Below, in pieces: positions 44,757-53,346 of a DNA stretch of 64,000 bases. This stretch comes from Cryobacterium ruanii. GTDB lineage: Bacteria > Actinomycetota > Actinomycetes > Actinomycetales > Microbacteriaceae. The stretch is from contig NZ_SOHK01000017.1 of NCBI RefSeq assembly GCF_004404055.1, positions 310,001 through 374,000 on the forward strand, given 5' to 3'. Numbering within the stretch: position 1 is the stretch's first letter; each line of letters starts with the position of its first letter. Position numbers and translations under genes: made by a program. The notes beneath the pieces were generated by a model, which saw only the letters and a program-made list of their open reading frames with translations, made no database searches and had not been told where the DNA came from.

Positions 44757-47572
44757 GTGCGCATTCTCTCTCGTTCCTTCCGTCCGTCTTTGACCGCGCT
44801 GGGCCTCGTGCTGCTAATCGGCGGAGCGGGTGCCATCGCCCCGGCGCTATCGGCCACGGCAGCCACCGAGGTTTCGATGCCGCCGCTGATCGTTACCGAG
44901 ATAGCCCCGGACAACGTCGGGTAGCGCACTTCGCCGCCGAAACCAGTTCTACCGACGCCTACGCGGTGGTGCGGGTCACCGGACAGGCGGGCATGGCCAA
45001 CAGCGGCGGGCGCGGCAGCCGCATTGTCGACGGCGCTGACGCCTCGATCAGCTGGGCGGTCTACCCGGCCGGCTCCATCTCCGCCGACAAGAGCGCGCAC
45101 TTCGGCGCTCCCGCAGCGAGCACAGCGCTGTTGCAGGAGTTGGTGCAGTCGCTCGGTCTTCCGACCCCCGGCGACCCCGCCCCGGAAGCGACGGCAAACC
45201 AGATCGTGCCGACAAACCCCGAACTGGAGTTCGCCCCGCAGTTCGTGTTCGAGGTCACCGCCGTGAACACCTTCTTTCAGAACGGTGTGCTGGTCGGCAC
45301 CGACGTGCTGCGCATCTTCGACGACGGCATCCCCGAAGGCTGGGAGACCATCGCGACCCCGGTGCCGCTGACCTATGTGACTCAGGGCGAGGACCTCGTC
45401 GTCAGCGTCTGGGCCGGCTCCAAGGTCGCTCCGAAGATCAACCCGAACGAGAACAACGATGACTTTCAAATTCGCAACCCCCGCCTGGTACTGCCCGACG
45501 GGCGCAGCCTGAAGCCCGACGGCTACACCGACCCCGACCTGGCGCTGAATATGGGCGACAGCGCCGGCAAGCTCGACTTCTACGACGCGACCTTCACCAT
45601 CCCGGAGGACGCCTATATGGCCGTCGCCCATTCCTGGGACACCACCGCGGTCGCCGACGGCCAGCACAGCGTGCTCGCGAGCAACGGCGTCGACGCGAAG
45701 ACCCGCACCGTCACGGTCGACAACACGGCTCCCGTCGTCACAACATCCGTTGTTGCCGGCCAGCTCTACCAGGACGAATTCATGATCGAGGGTGGTGCGA
45801 CGGATGCCGGCGCCGGCTTCGACACGCTCGTCGCGACCCTCGACGGCCGGGTCGTCGAGTTGCCCTATGCAACCTCGTCGATCGAGCTGGCCGACGGTGA
45901 GCACACCCTGCTGCTGGCCGCCCGGGACAACGTCGGCAACGTCGAAAAGGTCAGTACCGTTTTCTCCACCCCGGTCGAGGAACCCGGCAACGAACTGATC
46001 ACGCCGCTCGACGGAGCCACCGTCGAGGAAGGACCGGTCGACCTGACGGCGCGGGCGACCGACCCGACCGGTGACCAACTGCACGTCACCCTGCGGCAGG
46101 GATTCACGGCATCCGCAGCGGCCAGCAGCGTGCGGAGCTACTCGGGCACCACCGCGAACGCGAAAGGCGCCGACCGCGCCGCCAAAACACTACTTACCGG
46201 AGACCAGGTCACCGCGATGGCTCGGCTAGACGGCACGATTGAGCCGGTCACCTCCGACTCGCAGTTTCCTTACCAACTGTTCGAGGTTGACCTTCCGACG
46301 CAGGCCGGTGTCGATTTCACCGCGCGGGTGCGCTGGGACGGCACCGCGAACGCCGACGCCAAGGTGCTGCTCTACGTGCAGAATCTCACCACCGGCGCCT
46401 GGGAAGAATTCGACCGCCACGTGACCATCGGCGAGGGTGCAACCGCGTTCACCCTCGACGCCATGGTGCCGGCGCTGGATCACGTGCAGAACCAGGTCAT
46501 GACCGTGCTCATCCAACACTCCGAGGGCTTCGCCGGCGCCGATCTCTCCGACCGGTCGAGCGTGCTGCCCGTCAACAACGTGAACGACACCGCGCGGGCG
46601 GACTACGATTTCACGCTCGCCGTGGAATCCGACACGCAGTACTACAACGACACGTTCTACCAGCGCCAACTCGACATCCACGACTACCTGCTCGACCAGC
46701 GCGCCGCCATCAACCTGCAGTACCTGATCCACACCGGTGACATCGTCGACAACTTCGAAGACGAACACCAGTGGACCAACGCCAACGCGGCCTACGCAAT
46801 GCTCGACGACGCCCAACTGCCCTACGGTGTGCTCGCCGGAAACCACGATGTCGGCCAGAAAGACGCCGACTATGCCGCGTACAAGGCCAACTTCGGGGCC
46901 GAACGCTTTGAGGTCAACCCCTGGTACGGCGACAGCTTCGAAGACAACCGTGGCCACTACGACCTGACCACGGCCGGCGGCATCGATTTCATCATGCTCT
47001 ACCTCGGCTGGGCGCCGAGCGAAGAGGGCATTGCCTGGCTCAACGAGGTGCTCGCCCAATATCCCGAACGCACGGCCATCCTCAACCTGCACGAGTACAT
47101 GCTCACCACCGATGGTCTGGGGGCGGTTCCACAGCAGATCTACGACGAGGTTGTCGCGCCCAACGCCAATGTGGCCATGGTCTTCTCCGGCCACTACCAC
47201 GACGCGTTCACGCGCATCGACCAGTTCGACGACAACGGTGACGGCACCCCCGACCGCTCGGTCTACCAGCTGCTGTTCGACTACCAGGGGCTGCCCGAGG
47301 GCGGTCAGTCCTTTCTGCGACTGCTGCACTTCGACAATGCCGTCGAGCAGATCAGCGTGCGCACCTACTCGCCCTATCTCGACGTGTACAACTCCGACGA
47401 TCCCACCCTCGACCTGGTGCACCAGGAATTCACGGTGCCCTACGCGGCCTTCGGCATGACAAAGGTGCAGAAATCCCTCGGAACGGATGCCTTCACCGTC
47501 GACATCCTGACGACCACGGCGATCGCGGCAGTTGCCCCGGTCACCATTCGGGTGGTACGCGCCCGAACCTAA
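44757..47572 (+). pseudogene. secreted calcineurin-like metallophosphoesterase, broken near the N-terminus
   Basis: A signal peptide from GTG 44757 (ALGLVLLIGGAGAIAPALSA) leads into PLIVTEIAPDNVG, the start of a lamin-tail-like domain, and then hits TAG at 44922-44924. In a different frame AHFAAETSS begins and continues through YAVVRVTGQAGM to 47572 without a stop. The missing middle suggests an out-of-frame deletion of most of the lamin-tail domain. The rest is intact: Ig-like repeats, then a phosphoesterase with ESDTQYYND, HTGDIVDNF, GNHDVG and FSGHYHDAF. Without the signal peptide the enzyme would not be exported, so I call it a recent pseudogene; an assembly error is possible. Confidence 0.75.
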
Positions 47573-47578
47573 CGCGAG

Positions 47579-48496
47579 CTAGTCCAGTATCGCGTCGACC
47601 TCGGCTCGGGTGGGCATCGAGGTGGTGGCCCCGGCCCGGGTCACCGCGATTGACGACGCCACCGTGGCGTAGCGTACGGCCTCGATCATCTGATCGGGGG
47701 TGACGGTGGTGCCGCGCAGATAATCGACCGCGAGACGGGCCACGAGAGCACCGACGAAGGTATCGCCCGCCGCTGTCGTATCAACGGCCGTCACCGGGCG
47801 GGCCGGGGCGAGCCCGAGGGCTTCGCCGTCGAAGGCCACGACAGACCCCTCCGAACCCAGCGTTACGATCGCCCAGGTGCCCCCGGCGCTGAGCGCCTCC
47901 GCCGCGCGCACCGGGTCGCTCTCGCCGGTGAGTTCAACGGCTTCACCCTGGTTCGGCACGACGAGGTCGACCGAAGCGAGAAATCCTTTCGGCAGCGGCA
48001 CCACCGGCGCGGGGGTCAGCACGGTGAACACCCCGGCTGCGCGAGCGAGCTCGATTCCCTCGACCAGTACCCGGGTCGGCAGCTCGCACTGCATCACGAG
48101 AAAAGTCGAATCGGCCACCACCGCGCGCTGTTCAACGCTCAGGGTACTGACGGTGGCGTTTGCCCCCGAAACCACGACGATCGAATTCTCGCCGCTGTCC
48201 AGGACGGAGATGTGGGCGGTGCCGGTGGGAACATCTGCTGTGGCGAGTTCGGTAGAACGGATGCCTTCGCTTGCCAGCAGCGCGCGCAGCTCGCTTCCGT
48301 ACGCATCCGCTCCTACCGCTCCCAGAAACGTGACGGGCGCGCCAAGTCGGGCCGCGGCGACAGCCTGGTTCAGGCCCTTGCCGCCCGGGATGGTGCTGAA
48401 ACCGACCCCGAAGATCGTCTCACCGGGCAGGGGCAGACGCGCCTGACGCACGACGAGATCCATGTTGGCGCTTCCGAGTACCGCAATCGTGTTCAT
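47579..48496 (-). CDS. rbsK: ribokinase
   Basis: PfkB-family sugar kinase, 305 residues, phosphorylating ribose at O5 with ATP. The N-terminal GSANMDLVVRQARLPLPGET and IPGGKGLNQAVAAARLG match signature 1, and VDTTAAGDTFVGALVARL carries the catalytic Asp and anion hole. Ribokinase normally has GGKGANQ; here it is GGKGLNQ. GAGATATGGAGG-like ribosome sites are absent, and GAGACT six bases before the ATG suggests leaderless translation. No ribose transporter is adjacent; a role in nucleoside salvage is inferred. Confidence 0.88.
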   Translation of the reverse strand: MNTIAVLGSANMDLVVRQARLPLPGETIFGVGFSTIPGGKGLNQAVAAARLGAPVTFLGAVGADAYGSELRALLASEGIRSTELATADVPTGTAHISVLDSGENSIVVVSGANATVSTLSVEQRAVVADSTFLVMQCELPTRVLVEGIELARAAGVFTVLTPAPVVPLPKGFLASVDLVVPNQGEAVELTGESDPVRAAEALSAGGTWAIVTLGSEGSVVAFDGEALGLAPARPVTAVDTTAAGDTFVGALVARLAVDYLRGTTVTPDQMIEAVRYATVASSIAVTRAGATTSMPTRAEVDAILD

Positions 48497-48534
48497 AGAG
48501 CCAGTCTCGCATCCGCGCGTGGGACACTAGATGC

Positions 48535-48993
48535 GTGAGTGCTTCTGAGCAGCCCCAGGCTGAGCAACCCCAAGACCCGTCGACCGACAACGACACCACC
48601 AGTGAGACCCTCCTGGCGGAGACGACCGTGACCGTGCATCGGGCGCCGCGGTACCGCAACTTCATGCTGCTTGGCGCCATTGTCGGCGTGCTGGTCGCCC
48701 TCATTCTCACGATCAGTTTTCCGGAGAGCGACGAGTACGGCCGGGTGCAGATTTTCGGCTTCCTGCTGCTCGGCGGTCTCGCCGTCGGCACGACCCTCGG
48801 CGCGGTCGTGGCCCTCATCATTGACCGCATTGTCGGTCGATCGCACGTGTCGGTCGTCGCCGGTAGACTGGGGGCGAACGAACTCAGTACGAACGAACGC
48901 AGTACCAACGAGTATCGTGCCAACGAACTGCGTAGCGCTGAGCCTGGATCCGGCACCCCCAACGATGATTTTCAAGCGTTCAACGAGAAGTAA
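48535..48993 (+). CDS. membrane protein upstream of purF, unknown function
   Basis: A 152-residue protein: acidic N-terminus, two transmembrane helices (NFMLLGAIVGVLVALILTISF, about 42-62; FGFLLLGGLAVGTTLGAVVALII, about 74-96), then a polar tail with NELSTNERSTNEYRANELR repeats. I know similar unnamed proteins beside purF in actinobacteria but no function. The GTG at 48535 has GACACT six bases upstream. It ends 12 bases before the purF start and is probably co-transcribed with it. The NE-repeat in the tail is encoded by an imperfect 15-base tandem repeat. Confidence 0.72.
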   Translation: MSASEQPQAEQPQDPSTDNDTTSETLLAETTVTVHRAPRYRNFMLLGAIVGVLVALILTISFPESDEYGRVQIFGFLLLGGLAVGTTLGAVVALIIDRIVGRSHVSVVAGRLGANELSTNERSTNEYRANELRSAEPGSGTPNDDFQAFNEK

Positions 48994-49005
48994 AGAGGCT
49001 GCGGC

Positions 49006-50595
49006 TTGCCCGGTGGCGACGGACTGTTAAATCACGATCTTCTACCCAACGAGAAGGGCCCACAAGACGCTTGTGGGGTCTTCGGCGTCTGGGCTCCCGG
49101 CGAAGAGGTAGCCAAACTCAGCTATTTCGGCCTCTACGCCCTGCAGCATCGCGGCCAGGAATCGGCCGGGATCGCTACGAGCGACGGCAGCAAGATCCTC
49201 ATCTACAAAGATATGGGGCTTGTCTCCCAAGTCTTTAATGAGGCCTCGCTCAGCACCCTGCTCGGGCATATTGCCGTCGGGCACACCCGGTATTCCACAA
49301 CGGGATCGTCGAGCTGGCAGAACGCCCAGCCGACCCTCGGCCGCACGTCGAGCGGAACGGTGGCCCTCGGCCACAACGGCAACCTCACCAACACCGCCGA
49401 GTTGCTGCGACTCGTGCACGAACGCTACCCGCAGGTTGACGGTGAACTCGCGCGCGGCAACACCACCGACACCGCCGTGATTACCGCCCTGCTCACCGGC
49501 GACCTCGACCACACCCTCGAAGCCACCGCGCTCGAGGTGCTGCCGCGCCTCCGCGGCGCATATTGCCTCGTCTTCATGGACGAAACCACCCTGTACGCGG
49601 CCCGCGATCCCCAGGGTGTGCGGCCGCTCGTGCTCGGCCGACTCGAACGCGGCTGGGTCGTCGCCTCCGAGACCGCCGCTCTTGACATCGTCGGTGCCAG
49701 CTTCGTGCGCGAGGTCGAACCTGGCGAACTCATCACCATCGACGAGAACGGGCTGCGAACACAGCGCTTCGCGAAGGCCGAGCCCAAGGGCTGTGTCTTC
49801 GAATACGTCTACCTCGCCCGCCCCGACACCACCATCGCGGGTCGCGGCGTGCACGAGGCCCGGGTTGAGATGGGCCGCCGGCTCGCCGCCGAGCACCCGG
49901 TCGAGGCCGACCTCGTCATCCCCACCCCTGAATCCGGCACCCCAGCCGCCATCGGCTACGCGCAGGCATCGGGCATCCCGTTCGGTCAGGGCCTGGTCAA
50001 GAACTCGTACGTCGGGCGTACCTTCATCGCGCCGTCGCAGACCATCCGGCAGCGCGGCATCCGCTTGAAGCTGAACCCGCTCAAGAACGTCATCAAGGGC
50101 AAACGGCTCATCGTCGTCGACGACTCGATCGTGCGCGGCAACACGCAGCGGGCCCTCGTGAGCATGCTGCGTGAGGCCGGTGCCGCCGAGGTGCACGTGC
50201 GCATCTCGAGCCCGCCGATCACCTGGCCGTGTTTCTACGGTATCGACTTCGCCAGCCGCGCCGAACTCGTCGCGACCGGCCTCGAGATCGACGAGGTGCG
50301 CCAGTCGATCGGTGCCGACAGCCTCGGCTACCTCTCCGAAGACGGCATGATCGAAGCCACCGAGCAGCCGCGCGAGCGCCTGTGCACCGCCTGTTTCACC
50401 GGTGTCTACCCGATCGCGCTGCCGGAATCGCAGCACCTCGGCAAGAACCTGCTCGAGCGACCGGCGGTATCGAACGGCTGCGACCCCGGCCCGGATTCCG
50501 ACCTTGAAGCCGTGTTGGCGCCCGCCGCACGCAAGGAAGAAGCCCTCGCCCGCCTGGGCCAGGTGCCGTTCGGCGACCCGGGAAGACCAGAATGA
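49006..50595 (+). CDS. purF: amidophosphoribosyltransferase
   Basis: First committed enzyme of purine synthesis, making phosphoribosylamine from PRPP and glutamine, 529 residues. After a 22-residue propeptide comes DACGVFGVW; Cys23 becomes the N-terminal nucleophile after cleavage. RGQESAGIA, GHTRYSTTGSS, the PRPP motif LIVVDDSIVRGNT and the C-terminal CTACFTG (part of the Fe-S or metal site in this type) are present. I accept the rare TTG start at 49006 because AAAGAGG lies upstream and no ATG or GTG precedes the nucleophile. It overlaps purM by four bases. Confidence 0.94.
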   Translation: MPGGDGLLNHDLLPNEKGPQDACGVFGVWAPGEEVAKLSYFGLYALQHRGQESAGIATSDGSKILIYKDMGLVSQVFNEASLSTLLGHIAVGHTRYSTTGSSSWQNAQPTLGRTSSGTVALGHNGNLTNTAELLRLVHERYPQVDGELARGNTTDTAVITALLTGDLDHTLEATALEVLPRLRGAYCLVFMDETTLYAARDPQGVRPLVLGRLERGWVVASETAALDIVGASFVREVEPGELITIDENGLRTQRFAKAEPKGCVFEYVYLARPDTTIAGRGVHEARVEMGRRLAAEHPVEADLVIPTPESGTPAAIGYAQASGIPFGQGLVKNSYVGRTFIAPSQTIRQRGIRLKLNPLKNVIKGKRLIVVDDSIVRGNTQRALVSMLREAGAAEVHVRISSPPITWPCFYGIDFASRAELVATGLEIDEVRQSIGADSLGYLSEDGMIEATEQPRERLCTACFTGVYPIALPESQHLGKNLLERPAVSNGCDPGPDSDLEAVLAPAARKEEALARLGQVPFGDPGRPE

Positions 50596-51713
50596 GCAAC
50601 TCCAGCCCTTCGACCAACGCGAGCTATGCAGCGGCCGGAGTCGACACTCGGGCTGGCGACCTCGCGGTTGAGCTCATGAAGTCGGCCGTCTCGAAGACGC
50701 ACGGCCCCGAGGTCTGGGGCGGTGTCGGCGGCTTCGCCGGTTTGTTCGACGTGTCGTTCCTCACCAGGTTTCGCCAGCCCCTGCTGGCCACGTCGACGGA
50801 TGGCGTTGGCACCAAAGTCGCCATCGCGCAGGCCATCGACAAGCACGACACGATCGGGCAGGACCTCGTTGGCATGGTTGTCGACGACATCATCGTCGTC
50901 GGCGCCCGCCCGTTATTCATGACCGACTACATCGCCTGCGGCAAGGTCGTGCCCGAACGCATCGCCTCGATCGTGGCCGGCATCGCCCGCGCCTGCTCCG
51001 AGACCGGAACCGCCCTCGTCGGCGGCGAAACGGCCGAACATCCCGGCCTGCTCGGTGCCGACGACTATGACGTGGCCGGCGCGGCCACCGGTGTGGTCGA
51101 AGCCGACCAGGTGCTCGGCGCCGACAAGGTGGTCTCCGGCGACGTCGTCATCGCAATGGCCTCGAGCGGCCTGCACTCCAACGGCTATTCGCTCGTGCGC
51201 CACATCCTGGCGCAGCGCGGCATCGGCTACACCGACACGTCGGCCGAACTGGGCGGCATGGTCGGCGAGGTACTGCTCGAACCGACCCGCCTCTATACCG
51301 GCCCGCTGCTCGACGTGCTCGGCGACCCCGAGCTGTCCGGCGCCATCCACTCCCTCAGTCATGTCACCGGCGGCGGCATCGCGGCGAACCTCGCCCGCGT
51401 GCTGCCCGTCGGTTCGTGGGTCGAGGTCGACCGGTCCACCTGGTCACCCGCCCCCGTGTTCCGGGTGCTCGGCGACATGGCCGGCTCCACGCTGGAAAGC
51501 GCGGAGGGAACCTGGAACCTCGGTGTGGGCATGTTCGCGGTCGTGGATGCGGCATCCGCCTCGTCGGTCATCGCCCGCCTCGCGACGAGCGGAATTCCCG
51601 CTTGGGTCACCGGGCGCGTTTCACGCGCCGCGCACGACCTGACCGGGTTCGAGCAGGGCGCTAAGGGCGTCAACGGCGGCGCTGTGCGCCTCGTGGGGGC
51701 CTACGCGAACTAG
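50592..51713 (+). CDS. purM: phosphoribosylformylglycinamidine cyclo-ligase
   Basis: AIR synthetase, 373 residues, closing the imidazole ring of FGAM with ATP. Diagnostic stretches are SYAAAGVDTRAGD at the N-terminus, STDGVGTKVAIA, GQDLVGMVVDDI, GGETAEHPG, ASSGLHSNGYSL and SHVTGGGIAANLARVLP. The ATG at 50592 overlaps the purF stop as ATGA, so the two genes are coupled. It supplies the substrate used further on by the PurC half of the fusion protein. Confidence 0.95.
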   Translation: MSNSSPSTNASYAAAGVDTRAGDLAVELMKSAVSKTHGPEVWGGVGGFAGLFDVSFLTRFRQPLLATSTDGVGTKVAIAQAIDKHDTIGQDLVGMVVDDIIVVGARPLFMTDYIACGKVVPERIASIVAGIARACSETGTALVGGETAEHPGLLGADDYDVAGAATGVVEADQVLGADKVVSGDVVIAMASSGLHSNGYSLVRHILAQRGIGYTDTSAELGGMVGEVLLEPTRLYTGPLLDVLGDPELSGAIHSLSHVTGGGIAANLARVLPVGSWVEVDRSTWSPAPVFRVLGDMAGSTLESAEGTWNLGVGMFAVVDAASASSVIARLATSGIPAWVTGRVSRAAHDLTGFEQGAKGVNGGAVRLVGAYAN

Positions 51714-51805
51714 CGGCAGCACGAACCCGTCAGTACGAGCTGGCGGCGCTGTATGCGAACACCGCATCCACTCGCTACGGCAAGCGGATGCGGCGAGGCC
51801 AGCAG

Positions 51806-52087
51806 TTAGGCGCGCTTCTGTTCGTCTTCGGTCGCGTAGTGGTCGACGTAGCGATCGTCGTCGTCGGGATCATCGTCATCGTCATCGGAGTCTGTGGCCC
51901 CAGCGGCGGCCTGCTTGGCCTTGTCCGCTTCGTATTCCGGCCACTTGGCGAGGTCCTCGTCGAGGCGCGGGTCGGACGGATGCCCGGTGAGCTCGCGTTC
52001 GAGCGCGTTGTAGTTTGTATCCGGGCTGAAATACTTCAACTCCCGAGCTACCTTGGTGTGCTTTGCTTTTTGACGGCCGCGCCCCAT
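51806..52087 (-). CDS. DUF3073 family protein
   Basis: A 93-residue actinobacterial protein of unknown function. The basic N-terminus MGRGRQKAKHTKVARELKYF, the following SPDTNYNALERELTG and the very acidic tail (about 67-80, mostly Asp) match DUF3073. The opposite charges of the two ends suggest a nucleic-acid- or ribosome-associated role, but that is speculation. The ATG at 52087 has AAGGGGG upstream. It is convergent with purM. Confidence 0.88.
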   Translation of the reverse strand: MGRGRQKAKHTKVARELKYFSPDTNYNALERELTGHPSDPRLDEDLAKWPEYEADKAKQAAAGATDSDDDDDDPDDDDRYVDHYATEDEQKRA

Positions 52088-52239
52088 GCGTGACCCCCTT
52101 ACGATGCCAGGCCGAGCGAGTCGCGAGACCCTCGGGATTTGCCGAACGGAATGAGTAAAAACTAGAGTTTAGTTTAGCATGGTGGGCCTTGGGCCCCGCG
52201 GACGTCGTTCGCAAGGCTAATCCGTGGGAATGGGGTGGC

Positions 52240-53325
52240 ATGACGGGCAGTGTCAGCGTGCCCGTCGTCATCATCGGGGCCGGACAGGCCGGTCTATCGG
52301 TCGGTCACTATTTGCGCCGGTTTGAACTTGTGGCTGGGCGTGACTTCATCATTCTCGACCGCGGTCCCGGCACCGGCGGTGCGTGGCAGCATCGCTGGCA
52401 GGCATTGCACCTCGGGTCGGCACACCGGGTCAACGATCTGCCCGGCATGAGTGAACTCGGTCTGAGCTTCGATACGGCCGACCATGCCCTGCCGGCCCGC
52501 GACGTCGTCGGTGACTATTACCGCGATTATGAGCGCCACTACGAGTTGAACGTGGTGCGCCCGGTGACCGTGACGAGCGTGGCTCCGAGTCAGGCCAACC
52601 TCGTCGTCGCCACGAGATCGACCGTATACGGAGACCAGAAGACCAACGCGCGCCTGATCGTCAACGCGACCGGCACGTGGGGTGCGCCCTTCGTGCCGCA
52701 CTACCCCGGCGCGGATACCTTCGCGGGAACGCAAGTGCACACGGCGAGCTACGTCTCCAGCGAAGCGTTCGCCGGTCAGCGGGTGATTGTGGTCGGCGGA
52801 GGCACATCGGCGATCGGTTTCATGCTCGAGCTGGACGGGGTCGCGAGCGACCTGACCTGGGTGTCACGTCGACCGATTGATTTCAGTCACACCGACGAGC
52901 TCGCGGAGGTGACGGCCGTGGCGGCGGTGATGTCACAGGACCGTGCAGCACGAGCCGGCAAGGCCCTCCCCAGCATTGTCAGCGGAACCGGGGTGCCCGT
53001 CACGCGCCGCATCGCGGCCGGCATCGACCGGGGACTGCTCGTCGCGCGCCCCATGTTTTCGAGCATCGAGCCGACCGGTGTGCGCTGGAGCGACGGAACC
53101 TTCACCGCGGCGGACGCGATTGTGTGGGCATCCGGTTTCCGGCCGGAACTGCGGCACCTGGCCCCGCTCAAACTGCGGGACAAGGCCGGCGGTGTCGCGG
53201 TCGGCTCCGGCGCGTCCTTCACCGACCCGCGCATCTTTTTTGCCGGGTACGGCCCGCAGGCGAGCACGGTCGGCGCCAACCGTGCCGGGCGAATCATTGC
53301 CCGGCAGATTGTGGCCCAACTATAG
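52240..53325 (+). CDS. flavin-containing monooxygenase-like NAD(P)-binding protein
   Basis: A 361-residue two-dinucleotide-binding flavoprotein. The FAD site is VVIIGAGQAGLSVGHYLRR at the N-terminus, the NADPH site RVIVVGGGTSAIGFMLEL near 180-200, and the C-terminal FAD contact DPRIFFAGYGPQASTVGANRAGR. GGAWQHRWQALHLG resembles flavin monooxygenases of the TrkA/CzcO type. It would hydroxylate or oxidise a small nucleophile with NADPH and O2. I start at ATG 52240 after GGGG; an in-frame GTG lies at 52189. The substrate is unknown. Confidence 0.83.
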   Translation: MTGSVSVPVVIIGAGQAGLSVGHYLRRFELVAGRDFIILDRGPGTGGAWQHRWQALHLGSAHRVNDLPGMSELGLSFDTADHALPARDVVGDYYRDYERHYELNVVRPVTVTSVAPSQANLVVATRSTVYGDQKTNARLIVNATGTWGAPFVPHYPGADTFAGTQVHTASYVSSEAFAGQRVIVVGGGTSAIGFMLELDGVASDLTWVSRRPIDFSHTDELAEVTAVAAVMSQDRAARAGKALPSIVSGTGVPVTRRIAAGIDRGLLVARPMFSSIEPTGVRWSDGTFTAADAIVWASGFRPELRHLAPLKLRDKAGGVAVGSGASFTDPRIFFAGYGPQASTVGANRAGRIIARQIVAQL

Positions 53326-53346
53326 CTCCCGAACGGATGCCTGCCG

